Origin: Lactimicrobium massiliense
GTDB taxonomy: Bacteria; Bacillota_I; Bacilli_A; Erysipelotrichales; Erysipelotrichaceae
Direction of reading: 5' to 3'
NCBI RefSeq assembly: GCF_900343155.1
Contig: NZ_OUNG01000001.1
Location: 310,001-374,000, forward strand
Length of the DNA: 64,000 nucleotides
This document shows positions 1 through 9,269 of the stretch, one piece after another. Numbering within the stretch: the first letter of the stretch is position 1; the number at the start of each line of letters is the position of its first letter. The position numbers were made by a program, and so were the translations under genes. Under the pieces are notes generated by a model. It was not told the DNA's origin and searched no databases. It was given only the letters and a program-made list of their open reading frames with translations.

Positions 1-287
1 GTAACGTAAGTTCTGTCCAGAACCACTGGTTCTGTATTATTCTTGTATTTATGTGCCGTCTGGTAATCTTTGCTCATTGCTCCAGGCTGATCTATGCGTA
101 CAGCAAAATGAAGCTGATTCAATCTGCGGATCTTTGCATCAGAATCTCTGCGATAGCCAAAAGCTGCCGCAATCATCCCAATAACAGCACTTTTTGAAGG
201 ATACAAGTCTGTATGACGGGTTTCAAAATGAGATGAAGACCCCCAGGACTGCAGGGGTCCTGAAAATTTCAGTAAAATGGTCTTCAT
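1..287 (-). CDS. cas5e: Cas5e (CasD), 3' part cut by window edge
   Basis: The reading frame starts at the ATG at 287 and is open to the window edge. It encodes MKTILLKFSGPLQSWGSSSH, the typical N-terminus of type I-E Cas5, whose GPLQSWG core is a family hallmark. About 95 residues of the roughly 220-250 usual for the family are seen. Cas5e caps the 5' handle of the crRNA in Cascade. It lies 13 bases after the cas7e stop in the same operon. The next expected genes, cas6e, cas1 and cas2, would be beyond the left edge. Confidence 0.9.
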   Translation of the reverse strand, partial: MKTILLKFSGPLQSWGSSSHFETRHTDLYPSKSAVIGMIAAAFGYRRDSDAKIRRLNQLHFAVRIDQPGAMSKDYQTAHKYKNNTEPVVLDRTYV

Positions 288-300
288 AAAGTCTCACTTT

Positions 301-1365
301 CTAAAGCAGAGTTCGGATCTGATCCAGATCTTCCAGCAAATCTGCAAGACTCTGCTCTTCCTTTCCTTCAGGTTTTTCTCTGAGATCAGTATCTGTCAGA
401 TACAAAGTAAGAACAGGCTTTGAAACGTATTTTTCAGTTTTTTCCAGTTCAGAAAACATTTTTTCCACTGATTTTTCGGCATACCCATCTGTTGATTTAA
501 CGGGTTTTTCAAAAGCACTGACAAGGTTAACAGGTCTGTCCGTTCTGACATTGATCATGATTGCCTCTGGAAGTGTTGTGTTGGCAAATGTATTAATCTT
601 TCCGGTCGGCATCGAATTCGAGAATGCTTCCACAAACAGCTTTAATGCGTTGATCGTGTTATCCACATTTCCAAGCTGCCTGTTCAGCTCATGAACAGCG
701 ACATTGGCATAGCGATACAGTGTCTCCGAATTATACTCAATCGTGCCAAGCATGCCTGCACCTGCGTTATCTGCGGGTGACAAATCATCCATTGCAGTGT
801 AGTAATCAAATTCTGTTTCAACCGCATGTGTGGAAATAGCATGTGCAACCTGTGCTGAGGCATCTTCATTCAGCGTAGGATCATCTGCAACCATCCTTCC
901 AAAAAGAGCAATATCAATATCCGGATTATCTTTCAGTATTGCCTGTAAAACCTTTTTGTCTTTTTCTCCATGCAAAGCTGCAGTTGCCAGGTTCTCAGCC
1001 TGCTCTTTGCCAAGGAAAAACAAAGCCTTTGCAATTCTGGCCTTTTTATCCGTTGAAATACCGGCATCATTTAACGCCTTTTCAGCAAGATCCATTGCTT
1101 TTGCACTATCGACAGTGCTGTCCTGTTCCTGTATTGCTTCGGCGACATATTCTACAATATGCTTCGTGCGGACGCCCAGTGTTGCAGCGCTATGATCTTC
1201 AAAGTACTGTCGCATTGCACGCTTCCACGCCTGCGAACTGACCCTCGCCCTTCTGACACCTCCATACTGCGCTGTCTTTGGACTTCCTGTATCATCACGG
1301 TTGATATTGGAAGACGGTAATGTCTGAATTGCATGAATGTCAAGATAAACTCTCTGATTAGTCAT
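301..1365 (-). CDS. cas7e: Cas7e (CasC), Cascade backbone subunit
   Basis: 354 residues, the usual size for type I-E Cas7. The N-terminus (YLDIHAIQTLPSSNINRDD, then TGSPKTAQYGG and RARVSSQAWKRAMR) is diagnostic of CasC/Cse4. In the complex six copies coat the crRNA spacer. The start overlaps the end of cse2 by 8 bases, which implies translational coupling inside the operon. The frame is intact and nothing suggests decay. Confidence 0.96.
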   Translation of the reverse strand: MTNQRVYLDIHAIQTLPSSNINRDDTGSPKTAQYGGVRRARVSSQAWKRAMRQYFEDHSAATLGVRTKHIVEYVAEAIQEQDSTVDSAKAMDLAEKALNDAGISTDKKARIAKALFFLGKEQAENLATAALHGEKDKKVLQAILKDNPDIDIALFGRMVADDPTLNEDASAQVAHAISTHAVETEFDYYTAMDDLSPADNAGAGMLGTIEYNSETLYRYANVAVHELNRQLGNVDNTINALKLFVEAFSNSMPTGKINTFANTTLPEAIMINVRTDRPVNLVSAFEKPVKSTDGYAEKSVEKMFSELEKTEKYVSKPVLTLYLTDTDLREKPEGKEEQSLADLLEDLDQIRTLL

Positions 1366-1963
1366 TTGTACTTTCCTCCTTATTCAGATTATTTTCCTGC
1401 TGATCATTAATATTTGCATAGTAATCCTGTGCCCAACGGAAGCATACCGAACGCCGGTATCCTTTCTGCCAGTTATACAAATCATTTGCAAGACGTCCAA
1501 AATTCACGGTCATCACATATTTGCTCTTTACAATCTTAAGCAACTGTCGCAGATGATGCGTCATCTCAGCATACGTATCTGCAGTAATCAGCGCATTGAA
1601 TCTGCGGTCAAGCGCTTCTGAATCATCAGCTTTTCTTCCACTGCGGAGCGATGCGCCGACCGAATGCTCATAAGAACTGTCTGAAATGACGGAAGATGAA
1701 CCCTGCATGCACATTGCATACAGCTGCAATGCTGTAAATACAGCAGACTCCTCTTTTGTTTCTTTTCCGTTTCTGCTGAGAAATTCCGACGGAATGTTTG
1801 CAAGCAGAATCGGCCAAACATCTCCAGCATCTGACAGCGGTTTGCCAATAGAATTTCTCAGCCTGGCCAGGTTTGCAGCTTTATGTGCATCATTTTCCAG
1901 CTGCGAAATGATGCGGATTGTCACTTGTCCTGCAGATTTTCTGATGGTATTTGTCTCTGACAT
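1358..1963 (-). CDS. cse2: Cse2 (CasB), Cascade small subunit
   Basis: 201 residues, placed between cas8e and cas7e as in all type I-E operons. The protein is helical and basic, with the C-terminal pattern found in Cse2: a late block with VNFGRLANDLYNWQ and the W-x-QDYY motif. Two copies form the belly of Cascade and help hold the displaced strand. The gene starts 9 bases after the cas8e stop. The call rests on both position and sequence, as Cse2 is one of the more divergent subunits. Confidence 0.92.
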   Translation of the reverse strand: MSETNTIRKSAGQVTIRIISQLENDAHKAANLARLRNSIGKPLSDAGDVWPILLANIPSEFLSRNGKETKEESAVFTALQLYAMCMQGSSSVISDSSYEHSVGASLRSGRKADDSEALDRRFNALITADTYAEMTHHLRQLLKIVKSKYVMTVNFGRLANDLYNWQKGYRRSVCFRWAQDYYANINDQQENNLNKEESTND

Positions 1964-1972
1964 GTTTCCTCC

Positions 1973-3655
1973 CTACTTTAGAATCTTATTAACCCCACCA
2001 ATAAACATCTGATATGCTGTCACAATATTTAACGCGTTATTATTATCGTCTATTATTCCCAGGTAATCTCTTGTTGTAGCCTGCTGTACAATCTTCTGAG
2101 CTTCATCACGGGCGATTTCCTTCAGCATTTCATGCCATTCTCTGATCCTTTGGTCTTTAGAATCTTCAGGCTTAATTGAAGCAAGCCACTCACGAAAGGG
2201 ATGATTCAGACTCTGATAAAAATCTTCTTTACCAGCATCCGCAAATGCCTTTCCACCTTTTTTCGGATCCATCCCCCGGATTCTGGCAATGTTTGTCAGA
2301 AATCTCCAATATCGGTCCGCTATCAATTTCGTGATATCAACTGTCTCATTAATTCTGACAATCCATCCGCGGTCAGTTTCATCAGACATGACCATATCAT
2401 TTACAAATAATTCATCCGTCACTTCATCAACAGGAACCCAGGAAGTTGCCCCGCCATCATCCTGCATACTCACGGCACAGATCGTAATAAATCTTCTTCC
2501 AATAGATCTGCTGCGCCTGTCAAGTGATTCGATAATAAGTGGTTTCTTCTGATGGTCATCTGAAGAACTCTTCAGTGCGATCAAGCCAAAATTTCTCCAC
2601 ACTGACTGAGCAGGCCTGTGTTTTTGAGGGGTATAGTGGTTTTTATATTCACCTGTTTTATTAAAATGCCATATTGTCATTGGCTCAATGAAATTATCCT
2701 GATGAACAATACCAGGAAGCTTGACTATCTGAAGCGTTTTCTCTGCTTTTTCTTGGAACGCCGGATCAATGGCAATTGCTCTGCTCCAATTTGTATAGAG
2801 ATCTGCAAGGTTTTCAACGGTCTCACCTCTGATCAGCTTATTTATATTTTCTATTCCAGAATACTCCCAGCAAGGTGATTGTGGTGAGTATTTATCTTCA
2901 GGATGCACAGGAATAAAGTTCAGCATCAATGTTTCAAAGAGATTATCTCCTTCTGCATAAAGTCCACCTATATCATACAGCCATCCCTTGGAAGGCTTCT
3001 GTCCTTCCTTTACAAGACTTGCTTTATCAGCAACACCAATATATCCCTGCAGCATGATCAGCCATCTGATCAGCTGCGCAGATGTCATATCATCCTTTGG
3101 GGATAATTTCTTTTCTTCATGATCACCAACCGGTGAAAATAACGCAAGTTTGTTGTTGCTTTCTGAAATGAGACGGTTGAAATTCCTTCCTTTCATCTCA
3201 GTAGGTTTTTTGCCAGTGGGAAGAAGGGCTCTCATTTCCTTCTGTGTAACCTGGTAGAAAGGAAACTTGTCATCATACAGAAAGAAATGATCTCTCCACT
3301 TTTCCAGATACTGATTTACAATTTCGGGAAAAGCGCCTTTCTTCCACAATGCGTCCCAGCAGGTATTCCTGGCATCTTCATAGTCATCACTGTCCAGAGT
3401 GTTAATCTGCCTCATCTGCTGATCCAGTTCAATTCCCTCATATGGTCTTCCCTCACTGTCAAAACGTGAAAATACTGTCTGAACAACTGAAAGCAGAAAA
3501 CGAAGCACTGCAAAATTCTGTGTTTCCATTTCTCCAGCCAGACACTGATACTCCTGAGCATGGGAAAACACTTCTTTCAAAGATACATCAAGTTGCTGCC
3601 CATCCATAGACATTACGGAAATCCAAGGCTCATCCAGCAAATTAAAACTCCCCAT
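1973..3655 (-). CDS. cas8e: Cas8e (Cse1/CasA), Cascade large subunit
   Basis: 560 residues, close to the usual 500-560. It begins MGSFNLLDEPWISVMSMDGQ; the NLLDEPWI block is the Cse1 family signature. Cse1 recognises the PAM and recruits Cas3. The start overlaps the end of cas3 by 14 bases. The order cas3-cas8e-cse2-cas7e-cas5e is the canonical I-E order. I see no frameshift or missing segment. Confidence 0.95.
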   Translation of the reverse strand: MGSFNLLDEPWISVMSMDGQQLDVSLKEVFSHAQEYQCLAGEMETQNFAVLRFLLSVVQTVFSRFDSEGRPYEGIELDQQMRQINTLDSDDYEDARNTCWDALWKKGAFPEIVNQYLEKWRDHFFLYDDKFPFYQVTQKEMRALLPTGKKPTEMKGRNFNRLISESNNKLALFSPVGDHEEKKLSPKDDMTSAQLIRWLIMLQGYIGVADKASLVKEGQKPSKGWLYDIGGLYAEGDNLFETLMLNFIPVHPEDKYSPQSPCWEYSGIENINKLIRGETVENLADLYTNWSRAIAIDPAFQEKAEKTLQIVKLPGIVHQDNFIEPMTIWHFNKTGEYKNHYTPQKHRPAQSVWRNFGLIALKSSSDDHQKKPLIIESLDRRSRSIGRRFITICAVSMQDDGGATSWVPVDEVTDELFVNDMVMSDETDRGWIVRINETVDITKLIADRYWRFLTNIARIRGMDPKKGGKAFADAGKEDFYQSLNHPFREWLASIKPEDSKDQRIREWHEMLKEIARDEAQKIVQQATTRDYLGIIDDNNNALNIVTAYQMFIGGVNKILK

Positions 3656-6476
3656 TGTCTTCCTCCTTCTTCACCTCAAGTCCAAGCATATTGTCATAAT
3701 GAAGACAAATGCCAAATTCAGAAATTACAAAATTACCTTTCTCATCGAAAATGATGCCAAGAGCGCCTTTGAGCCATATCTGGCTTTGCCACTCTGACAG
3801 CTTCTTTTTATTATACTCTTCAAGCCATTCGATCATTCTTCCGGCCCCAGCCTTATAAGTAGCCGCACGCGGCAGACGGATTGTCTGTTCAGCAAGCTTC
3901 CTGGCAATTGCAGGTTTATCAATATTAGCCCCAAGATTCCTCTCCTGCTCAGTTTTGGCGGCAAAGAAACCATAGCATGAACCATATTGTCTTACCGCAA
4001 TCACTTCAATCGTTTCTTCCGTATCTCTTACCTGCGCACAGGCTTCTTCCTCTTTCTCCAATCCGACTGTGTTATTCAGCCACCCAAACAAATTTCTTTT
4101 TTCAGGATTGATCCGCAATGATGGACGGTCAATCTGGAATACACCAGCTTTCTTGCTTTTGTTATGTGTATATGTCTTAAATTTTTCTTTTGCATGCTGG
4201 TAGAGTAGTTCAGGCTGTTCCGTGTATGGAGGATCTATATGGTTCAAATCGTATACCTTTTGCACAAGCGGTGAGACATCCTGCGGAATTCTGATTTCAT
4301 CAGGCAGCCAGAACTGTGTGCGAGCGAGAAGATATTCCTGGTAGACATGTCTTGACCCGGATTCAAACTCCATTGGTTTGTCCGCTCCCATTACATAGAT
4401 GCATGCCTCTTTGTATTGTGACGGTCTGCTGATCTGATGGCGCTGCAGCCTGCCAATTCTCTGAATCAAAAGATCCATCGGGCAAAGATCCGTAAATACG
4501 GCATCAAAGTCAATGTCAAGCGACTGCTCTATTACCTGGGTGCCAACAACAATCAGTCGTTCTGGCCTGTTCCCACCCTTGCCAATACGTTTCAGCAGCT
4601 CATCTTCTATCTTTGCGCGATCTGCTGCAATAAAGCTGGAATGTAATAGCATCACATTCTCTTTTCCGTACTTTTCAGCAAGCATAGATGCCGTATCCTG
4701 CGCCCTTCTGACGGTGTTGACGATCACGCCAATAACACCTCCCTTTTCAAGCAGCGACGAAACGTTAGCAATCAGGGAATTGTCCGATATTTTCTTTATA
4801 TGCACAGTTCTTTGTTCCATGGCCTCAAAGTCAGCGTTCTGCTTCACAGATGCACCATCTGTGTATGTCAGCAGCGGATAACGTTCTGTCTGCAGATCGG
4901 TGTCTGAGTGCGAAAGGCTGAGTGTGCTGCTTCCATATCCACGAAGATAGCAGCGCACAAATTCAGCTCTTTTATCAGCCGGAAGAGTTGCTGACAGCAG
5001 GATAACAGGAACGTGATATGCCCCCATCCACTCAAGCGCTTTGTCAAGATACTGCTGCATGTAGGCATCGTAGGCATGTACTTCATCAATGATGACAACT
5101 TTTTTATCAAAGCCCAGATGCCGCAGCATCAGATGCTTCTGCTTCAGTGAGACAAGCAGGAACTGATCGACTGTTCCAACCACAAAGTCATCCAGTGATG
5201 CTGTTTTGCGCCCTGAAAACCACTGATTGACAATAACTGAATTTTCACCATTCTCATCAGTGCCGATATTGCTTGCCCTAGTTTGATCATCATGGTGGCT
5301 GGTCAGTTGGTTCATCAAAGGATTCAGCAGTGACTTGCCATGCTGCAGACGGAAAGACTGTGTGTTGTCATAGTCTTTCACAACGCTGTCAAGCCATGGA
5401 TACACTCTTGCAAAGATACTGTTTGCCGTAGCCTGAGTAGGAAGGCCAAAGAATAATCCGCTTCTTTGCGTCTTTGCTGCAAGCTGTTCAGCAGTTGCTA
5501 GAGCGGCCTCTGTCTTTCCGCATCCGGTAGGTGCTTCGATGATGACAAGACCGGGATGCTCTGTATTTGCTATTGTATTAAATATTGTTTTCTGAAATCC
5601 ACGAGGTGCAAAATGGAATCGTTCCGCAAACAATTGATCAGCAGAGTCCGGCTCTCCGACCGCAAGAGGCTGATCACAAAACCATTTTCGGACTCCATTC
5701 TGAAAGCGTAGCGCGCTGTCACCAACAGTATCCTGATCAATATCAATCAGAGGGAAATAAGATTCATTGCTTGCAATCCAGTCAGCCATGATTACAAGAC
5801 CACAAAGAATAACCTGAGCAGGCAGAGAAAGTGATGGCAGATTGCTGATTTCAAGAATACCACTCTGCTCAAGAGCCCACCTGCATATCCATTCCTGCGA
5901 ATCTTTCCACAATTTGTAAACGGGAGAATTTTTATCTTCAACCTGATAGTAATTTGCCTGATAGCCATCAATCTGATCCTCAAGCACATATGCATTATCT
6001 GCAGGCATGCCATGATGTCCGGAAATGATGGAAGCAATATCGTCATTAACTCCAATCTGTTTTAGGATAACAGCCCCAGCAAGAGAATGATGCGTACAAC
6101 AGGCTGAAGGAAGCCGGCATTGTCTGATGCCTGTTGCACCACAAAATTCGAGTTTTTCCATCAGAATATCATCGAGGTCATCCGAGCAGGAATACCCCTT
6201 TTGTGTCTGGAAAGCCGGTGTTGCTTTGCCGATATCATGAACACCTCCAAGAAACCTGACAAGCCTTTCACCGGTTTCTTCATTGCCTGAATCCATCTGA
6301 GCAACGACAGCATCTCTTTGGCCCTGCGCCAGCCAATGATTCCACAAAAATCCAGCTACGTTCATTGTATCCTGGAGATGAACCAGCAAAGGAAGCCAGG
6401 AAAACCTTCCACTTCTATCACTCTTTTTTGCCCATAGCACATTAACTAAAGAAGGATGATCAGATTCGATTTCCAT
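3642..6476 (-). CDS. cas3: Cas3 HD nuclease-helicase, type I-E
   Basis: 944 residues from the ATG at 6476, which sits 4 bases after a purine-rich GGGGGAA ribosome site. An upstream in-frame ATG at 6602 would add 42 low-complexity residues without a site, so it was rejected. The HD nuclease domain shows VHDIGK (HD at about 80-81), a second histidine cluster (THHSLAG, about 128-134) and SGHHG. The helicase part has Walker A APTGCGKT (about 315-322), DEVH (about 464-467) and a LLSATLP motif. Cas3 is recruited by Cascade to nick and unwind the target DNA. It is first in the operon. No array or leader was found upstream. Confidence 0.96.
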   Translation of the reverse strand: MEIESDHPSLVNVLWAKKSDRSGRFSWLPLLVHLQDTMNVAGFLWNHWLAQGQRDAVVAQMDSGNEETGERLVRFLGGVHDIGKATPAFQTQKGYSCSDDLDDILMEKLEFCGATGIRQCRLPSACCTHHSLAGAVILKQIGVNDDIASIISGHHGMPADNAYVLEDQIDGYQANYYQVEDKNSPVYKLWKDSQEWICRWALEQSGILEISNLPSLSLPAQVILCGLVIMADWIASNESYFPLIDIDQDTVGDSALRFQNGVRKWFCDQPLAVGEPDSADQLFAERFHFAPRGFQKTIFNTIANTEHPGLVIIEAPTGCGKTEAALATAEQLAAKTQRSGLFFGLPTQATANSIFARVYPWLDSVVKDYDNTQSFRLQHGKSLLNPLMNQLTSHHDDQTRASNIGTDENGENSVIVNQWFSGRKTASLDDFVVGTVDQFLLVSLKQKHLMLRHLGFDKKVVIIDEVHAYDAYMQQYLDKALEWMGAYHVPVILLSATLPADKRAEFVRCYLRGYGSSTLSLSHSDTDLQTERYPLLTYTDGASVKQNADFEAMEQRTVHIKKISDNSLIANVSSLLEKGGVIGVIVNTVRRAQDTASMLAEKYGKENVMLLHSSFIAADRAKIEDELLKRIGKGGNRPERLIVVGTQVIEQSLDIDFDAVFTDLCPMDLLIQRIGRLQRHQISRPSQYKEACIYVMGADKPMEFESGSRHVYQEYLLARTQFWLPDEIRIPQDVSPLVQKVYDLNHIDPPYTEQPELLYQHAKEKFKTYTHNKSKKAGVFQIDRPSLRINPEKRNLFGWLNNTVGLEKEEEACAQVRDTEETIEVIAVRQYGSCYGFFAAKTEQERNLGANIDKPAIARKLAEQTIRLPRAATYKAGAGRMIEWLEEYNKKKLSEWQSQIWLKGALGIIFDEKGNFVISEFGICLHYDNMLGLEVKKEEDNGEF

Positions 6477-6632
6477 ATTTCCCCCATGCAAATGATATTC
6501 GCGTACATTAAAACGCATACATATATATATTTTCAATAATACAATCCGTCCCCATGATACTTCACAGACAATTCTTTTTATATTATAAACTTGTACATGC
6601 ACATAAATCCAGCTTCGTCAGAAACAGAACAT

Positions 6633-6662
6633 AAAAAACCGCATCCTATGTTGGATACGGTT
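6633..6662 (-). terminator. Intrinsic terminator of tRNA-Cys
   Basis: On the minus strand a hairpin with arms AACCGTATCC and GGATGCGGTT is followed by six T's. It begins 8 bases after the tRNA 3' end and lies before the cas operon. Confidence 0.8.
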
Positions 6663-6669
6663 ATTTAAG

Positions 6670-6740
6670 AGGTTCCTGCCGGAGTCGAACCGGCGCTCAC
6701 AGAGTTGCAGTCTGTTGCCTTACCACTTGGCTAAGGAACC
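6670..6740 (-). tRNA. tRNA-Cys (GCA)
   Basis: A full cloverleaf of 71 nt can be folded by eye. The 7-bp acceptor stem is GGTTCCT/AGGAACC, and the D arm contains GCCAAGTGGTAAGGC. The anticodon stem ACAGA/TCTGT encloses the loop CTGCAAC (anticodon GCA). The T arm is CCGGTTCGACTCCGG. The discriminator base is U73, the identity base of tRNA-Cys. CCA is not encoded. Confidence 0.96.
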
Positions 6741-6763
6741 ACGTTCACTTTTCGTGCTTTCTT

Positions 6764-6792
6764 ATAATACCAAGAGTAGAGGTCAATTGCAA
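6764..6792 (-). promoter_or_regulatory. Sigma-A-type promoter of tRNA-Cys
   Basis: On the minus strand TTGCAA (6792-6787) and TATTAT (6769-6764) are 17 bases apart. The tRNA 5' end is 24 bases beyond the -10 box. Confidence 0.6.
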
Positions 6793-6801
6793 CCAAAACT
6801 A

Positions 6802-7383
6802 TCAGTAAGGACGCCAGATCATAGCATACTGGCAGATGCCGCAGGGCAGTTCTGCACTGGCTGCAGTTCTGAATCCGCAGGCCTCATATTTCTGTCTTTT
6901 GATCGGTGAATCCGTGTCGAGAATGATGGGGATCTGTTCTTCAGCTGCCTGTTTCTGAAGCTGTCTGAGCATGGCGCGCATCATGCCCTGATGCTGGCTT
7001 TCTGTACGTATGGCAAAGAGATAGACATACAGGTAATTGTGTTCCTTCCGGAAGCGTTCCGTTGCCGGCTGCCACGATGACAATGCCTGCTGCATTGCCA
7101 TCGTGTGGGCTGGTTTTATATGTCTCAGAACATTCCATCCCATCCTTGCCTGTGCCAGTATACTGGGACCATTGTGCTTGTGATAGACAAACATCCAGGC
7201 ACTTCGTGCTTCATTTTCATAGAGTGATCCGGATAAGACTGCCATATGGATAACCGCCTGCATCAGAGCCATGGTTTCCTGCACATCCAGCATGGCGGGA
7301 AATGTTCCCGGTTCATGCAGGAATGCGTCTGTACAAGCCGATGCGATTTCCTGACATCTTGAGATATCAGTGACCTTGTGCAT
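6802..7383 (-). CDS. GNAT family N-acetyltransferase in the polyamine operon
   Basis: 193 residues. The acetyl-CoA binding motif A is visible at about 125-140 (YLFAIRTESQHQGMM), with Q-x-x-G-M in place of the usual R/Q-x-x-G-x-G/A. The C-terminal half ends in a YEACGFR motif typical of the fold's beta-6/beta-7 region. The start lies directly after the potD stop (TGAT ATG), so the two are probably co-translated. Position suggests an acceptor connected to polyamines, perhaps spermidine N-acetylation, but sequence alone does not give the substrate. Confidence 0.8.
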   Translation of the reverse strand: MHKVTDISRCQEIASACTDAFLHEPGTFPAMLDVQETMALMQAVIHMAVLSGSLYENEARSAWMFVYHKHNGPSILAQARMGWNVLRHIKPAHTMAMQQALSSWQPATERFRKEHNYLYVYLFAIRTESQHQGMMRAMLRQLQKQAAEEQIPIILDTDSPIKRQKYEACGFRTAASAELPCGICQYAMIWRPY

Positions 7384-7384
7384 A

Positions 7385-8485
7385 TCAGCCTACTTTGACT
7401 TTGTTCCAGAGGTCGGAGAGTTTCTGCTTGAGAACCGGATTATAGTGGAATGTTTCGTCTTTGGCATAACCGGTTCTTGGGATGTAGGCATCGTTTTCAA
7501 AGTAGTCACCGTCTTTGCCGCTCATGTATTCCGCGACACTCTTGTCAACGGATGTATAGCCGACGTAGCTGCTGTTTTCCATCTGTACATCTTCGGAGAT
7601 GATGTAGTTGATGAAGGCATTGGCAAGGCCCGGGCAGCTGGCATTGGATGGAATGACCATGGCATCGATCCAGACATTGGTGCCCTGATCCGGTTCAATC
7701 CAGCCCATATCCATGTTTTCAGACAGGACATAAGCCGCGTCACCGGAATACATCAGGGCAATGTCTTCTTCGGCATTAACCATGCCATCAATGACTTCAT
7801 CCGTCACATAGGCGGGATCCATGGTGTCATTCATTTCCTTGAGCCATTCATACGCTTTTTGAATCTGTTCTTCATCATCTGTATTCATGGAATAGCCAAG
7901 TGCTTTGAAGGCAACCATGAAGGCATCGCGCTGGGAATCGTAGAAATAGATCTTGCCCTTATATTCCGGATCCTTGAGGATATTCCATCCCTCTTTCCTG
8001 ATCTTTTCCTCCGGAACAGTGGTCTTGTTGTAAACAAGACCGACGGATCCCCAGAAGTACGGAATGGAATATTCCAGGGTTGGATCGAAGGACTTCTGGT
8101 TCTCAATGACATTCGGATCGAGCAGGCTGTAGTTGGTCATGGCACTCATGTCAATCTTCTGCAGCATGTTCTCCTGCATCAATTGCTCAATCATGTAGTC
8201 ACTCGGGACAAGCACATCATACGAGCTGCCGCCCAAGAGCTTTGTGTACATCATTTCGTTGGATTCAAACGTATCGTAGTTAACGCGGGCATTGTACATC
8301 TTCTCGAAGTTGGAAACGACATCTTCGCCAATGTACTCACCGGCATTGAAGACGTTGATGACGCTGCAGCCATATTCTGTTTTGGCATCTGCCACCTGCT
8401 GCACATAACTGCCGCTGCCGCCGGCACAGGCAGCCATGGAAAGACAGGTTGCACTAAGCAATGCGGTCTTCAGCAAATGCTTCAT
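7385..8485 (-). CDS. potD: PotD, spermidine/putrescine-binding lipoprotein
   Basis: 366 residues with a lipoprotein signal peptide: MKHLLKTALLSATCLSMAAC, where MAAC is the lipobox and the Cys the lipidation site. The mature protein shows PotD features: NVFNAGEYIG, NYDTFESNEMMYTKL, VLVPSDYMIEQL and PYFWGSVGLVYNK. It delivers polyamine to the PotBC permease at the outer face of the membrane. The start overlaps the end of potC by 32 bases. Last transport gene of a potABCD operon. Confidence 0.95.
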   Translation of the reverse strand: MKHLLKTALLSATCLSMAACAGGSGSYVQQVADAKTEYGCSVINVFNAGEYIGEDVVSNFEKMYNARVNYDTFESNEMMYTKLLGGSSYDVLVPSDYMIEQLMQENMLQKIDMSAMTNYSLLDPNVIENQKSFDPTLEYSIPYFWGSVGLVYNKTTVPEEKIRKEGWNILKDPEYKGKIYFYDSQRDAFMVAFKALGYSMNTDDEEQIQKAYEWLKEMNDTMDPAYVTDEVIDGMVNAEEDIALMYSGDAAYVLSENMDMGWIEPDQGTNVWIDAMVIPSNASCPGLANAFINYIISEDVQMENSSYVGYTSVDKSVAEYMSGKDGDYFENDAYIPRTGYAKDETFHYNPVLKQKLSDLWNKVKVG

Positions 8486-9269
8486 TGTTCTTTTTCCCCT
8501 TTCTGATCATCGGCACGACGTTGACGATGATCAATACGATCGTAATGATCAGCACGATAATCGAGCTGAGTGCATTGATGGTTGGATTGACGCGCTTGAC
8601 GTTGGCATAGACATAGATGGAAATGTTGGATACGCCTGGTCCGGTCGTGAACATAGAGATGATAAAGTCATCAAAGGACATGGAGAATGCGACCAGTGCT
8701 GCGGCAACAATACCCTCTTTGATCTGCGGGATGATGACCTTGAACATGGCCTGCATCGGTGTGCAGCCAAGGTCCATGGCAGCTTCGGCAATGTTGGGAT
8801 CCAGCCGTCTGAGTCTTGGCATGATGGTCAGGATGACATAGGGAATACAGAAGGCAATGTGTGCCAGCAGCATTGTCATGAAGCCTGTCTTGATGCGCAG
8901 AGATGTATAGAACAGCATTAAGCCAATTGCCGTGACAATCTCCGGATTGAGCATTGGCAGGTTATTGACCTGGGTAACGGCTTCTCTGATAACTTTCTTG
9001 TTTTTGCTTAAAGAGATCGCAGTGATGGTACCAACCAGCGTGGAGATTGCCGTTGCCAGCACCGCACAAAGTACGGTATAGCCGATGGCTTCCAGAATGG
9101 ATCTGTTATGGAACATGGCTTCATACCAGCGCAGCGAAAAACCGGTGAATCTGGTCAGAGATTTGGAACGGTTGAAGCTGAAGAAGACAACATAGGCAAT
9201 TGGTGCATAGAAGAACACCATGATCAGTGCAAGCCAGATTTTAGCTTTGAGATCTGTTTTCTTTTCCAT
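8454..9269 (-). CDS. potC: PotC, polyamine ABC permease
   Basis: 271 residues with about six membrane segments. An EAA-loop motif (EAAMDLGCTPMQAMFKVIIPQI, about 175-195) is the contact site for the PotA ATPase. The N-terminus (KIWLALIMVFFYAPIAYVVFFSFN) and FSMSFDDFIISMFTTGPG match PotC. The start codon abuts the potB stop, with single-base overlap at 9269. Confidence 0.95.
   Translation of the reverse strand: MEKKTDLKAKIWLALIMVFFYAPIAYVVFFSFNRSKSLTRFTGFSLRWYEAMFHNRSILEAIGYTVLCAVLATAISTLVGTITAISLSKNKKVIREAVTQVNNLPMLNPEIVTAIGLMLFYTSLRIKTGFMTMLLAHIAFCIPYVILTIMPRLRRLDPNIAEAAMDLGCTPMQAMFKVIIPQIKEGIVAAALVAFSMSFDDFIISMFTTGPGVSNISIYVYANVKRVNPTINALSSIIVLIITIVLIIVNVVPMIRKGKKNNEAFAEDRIA

Noticed and set aside
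6477..6602. Longer cas3 start at 6602
   Set aside because: Adds 42 residues without a ribosome site; the ATG at 6476 has GGGGGAA upstream and matches the family start.
7370..8506. 378-residue plus-strand frame opposite potD
   Set aside because: Antisense shadow; residues are His/Ile/Phe-rich and have no signal or motif.
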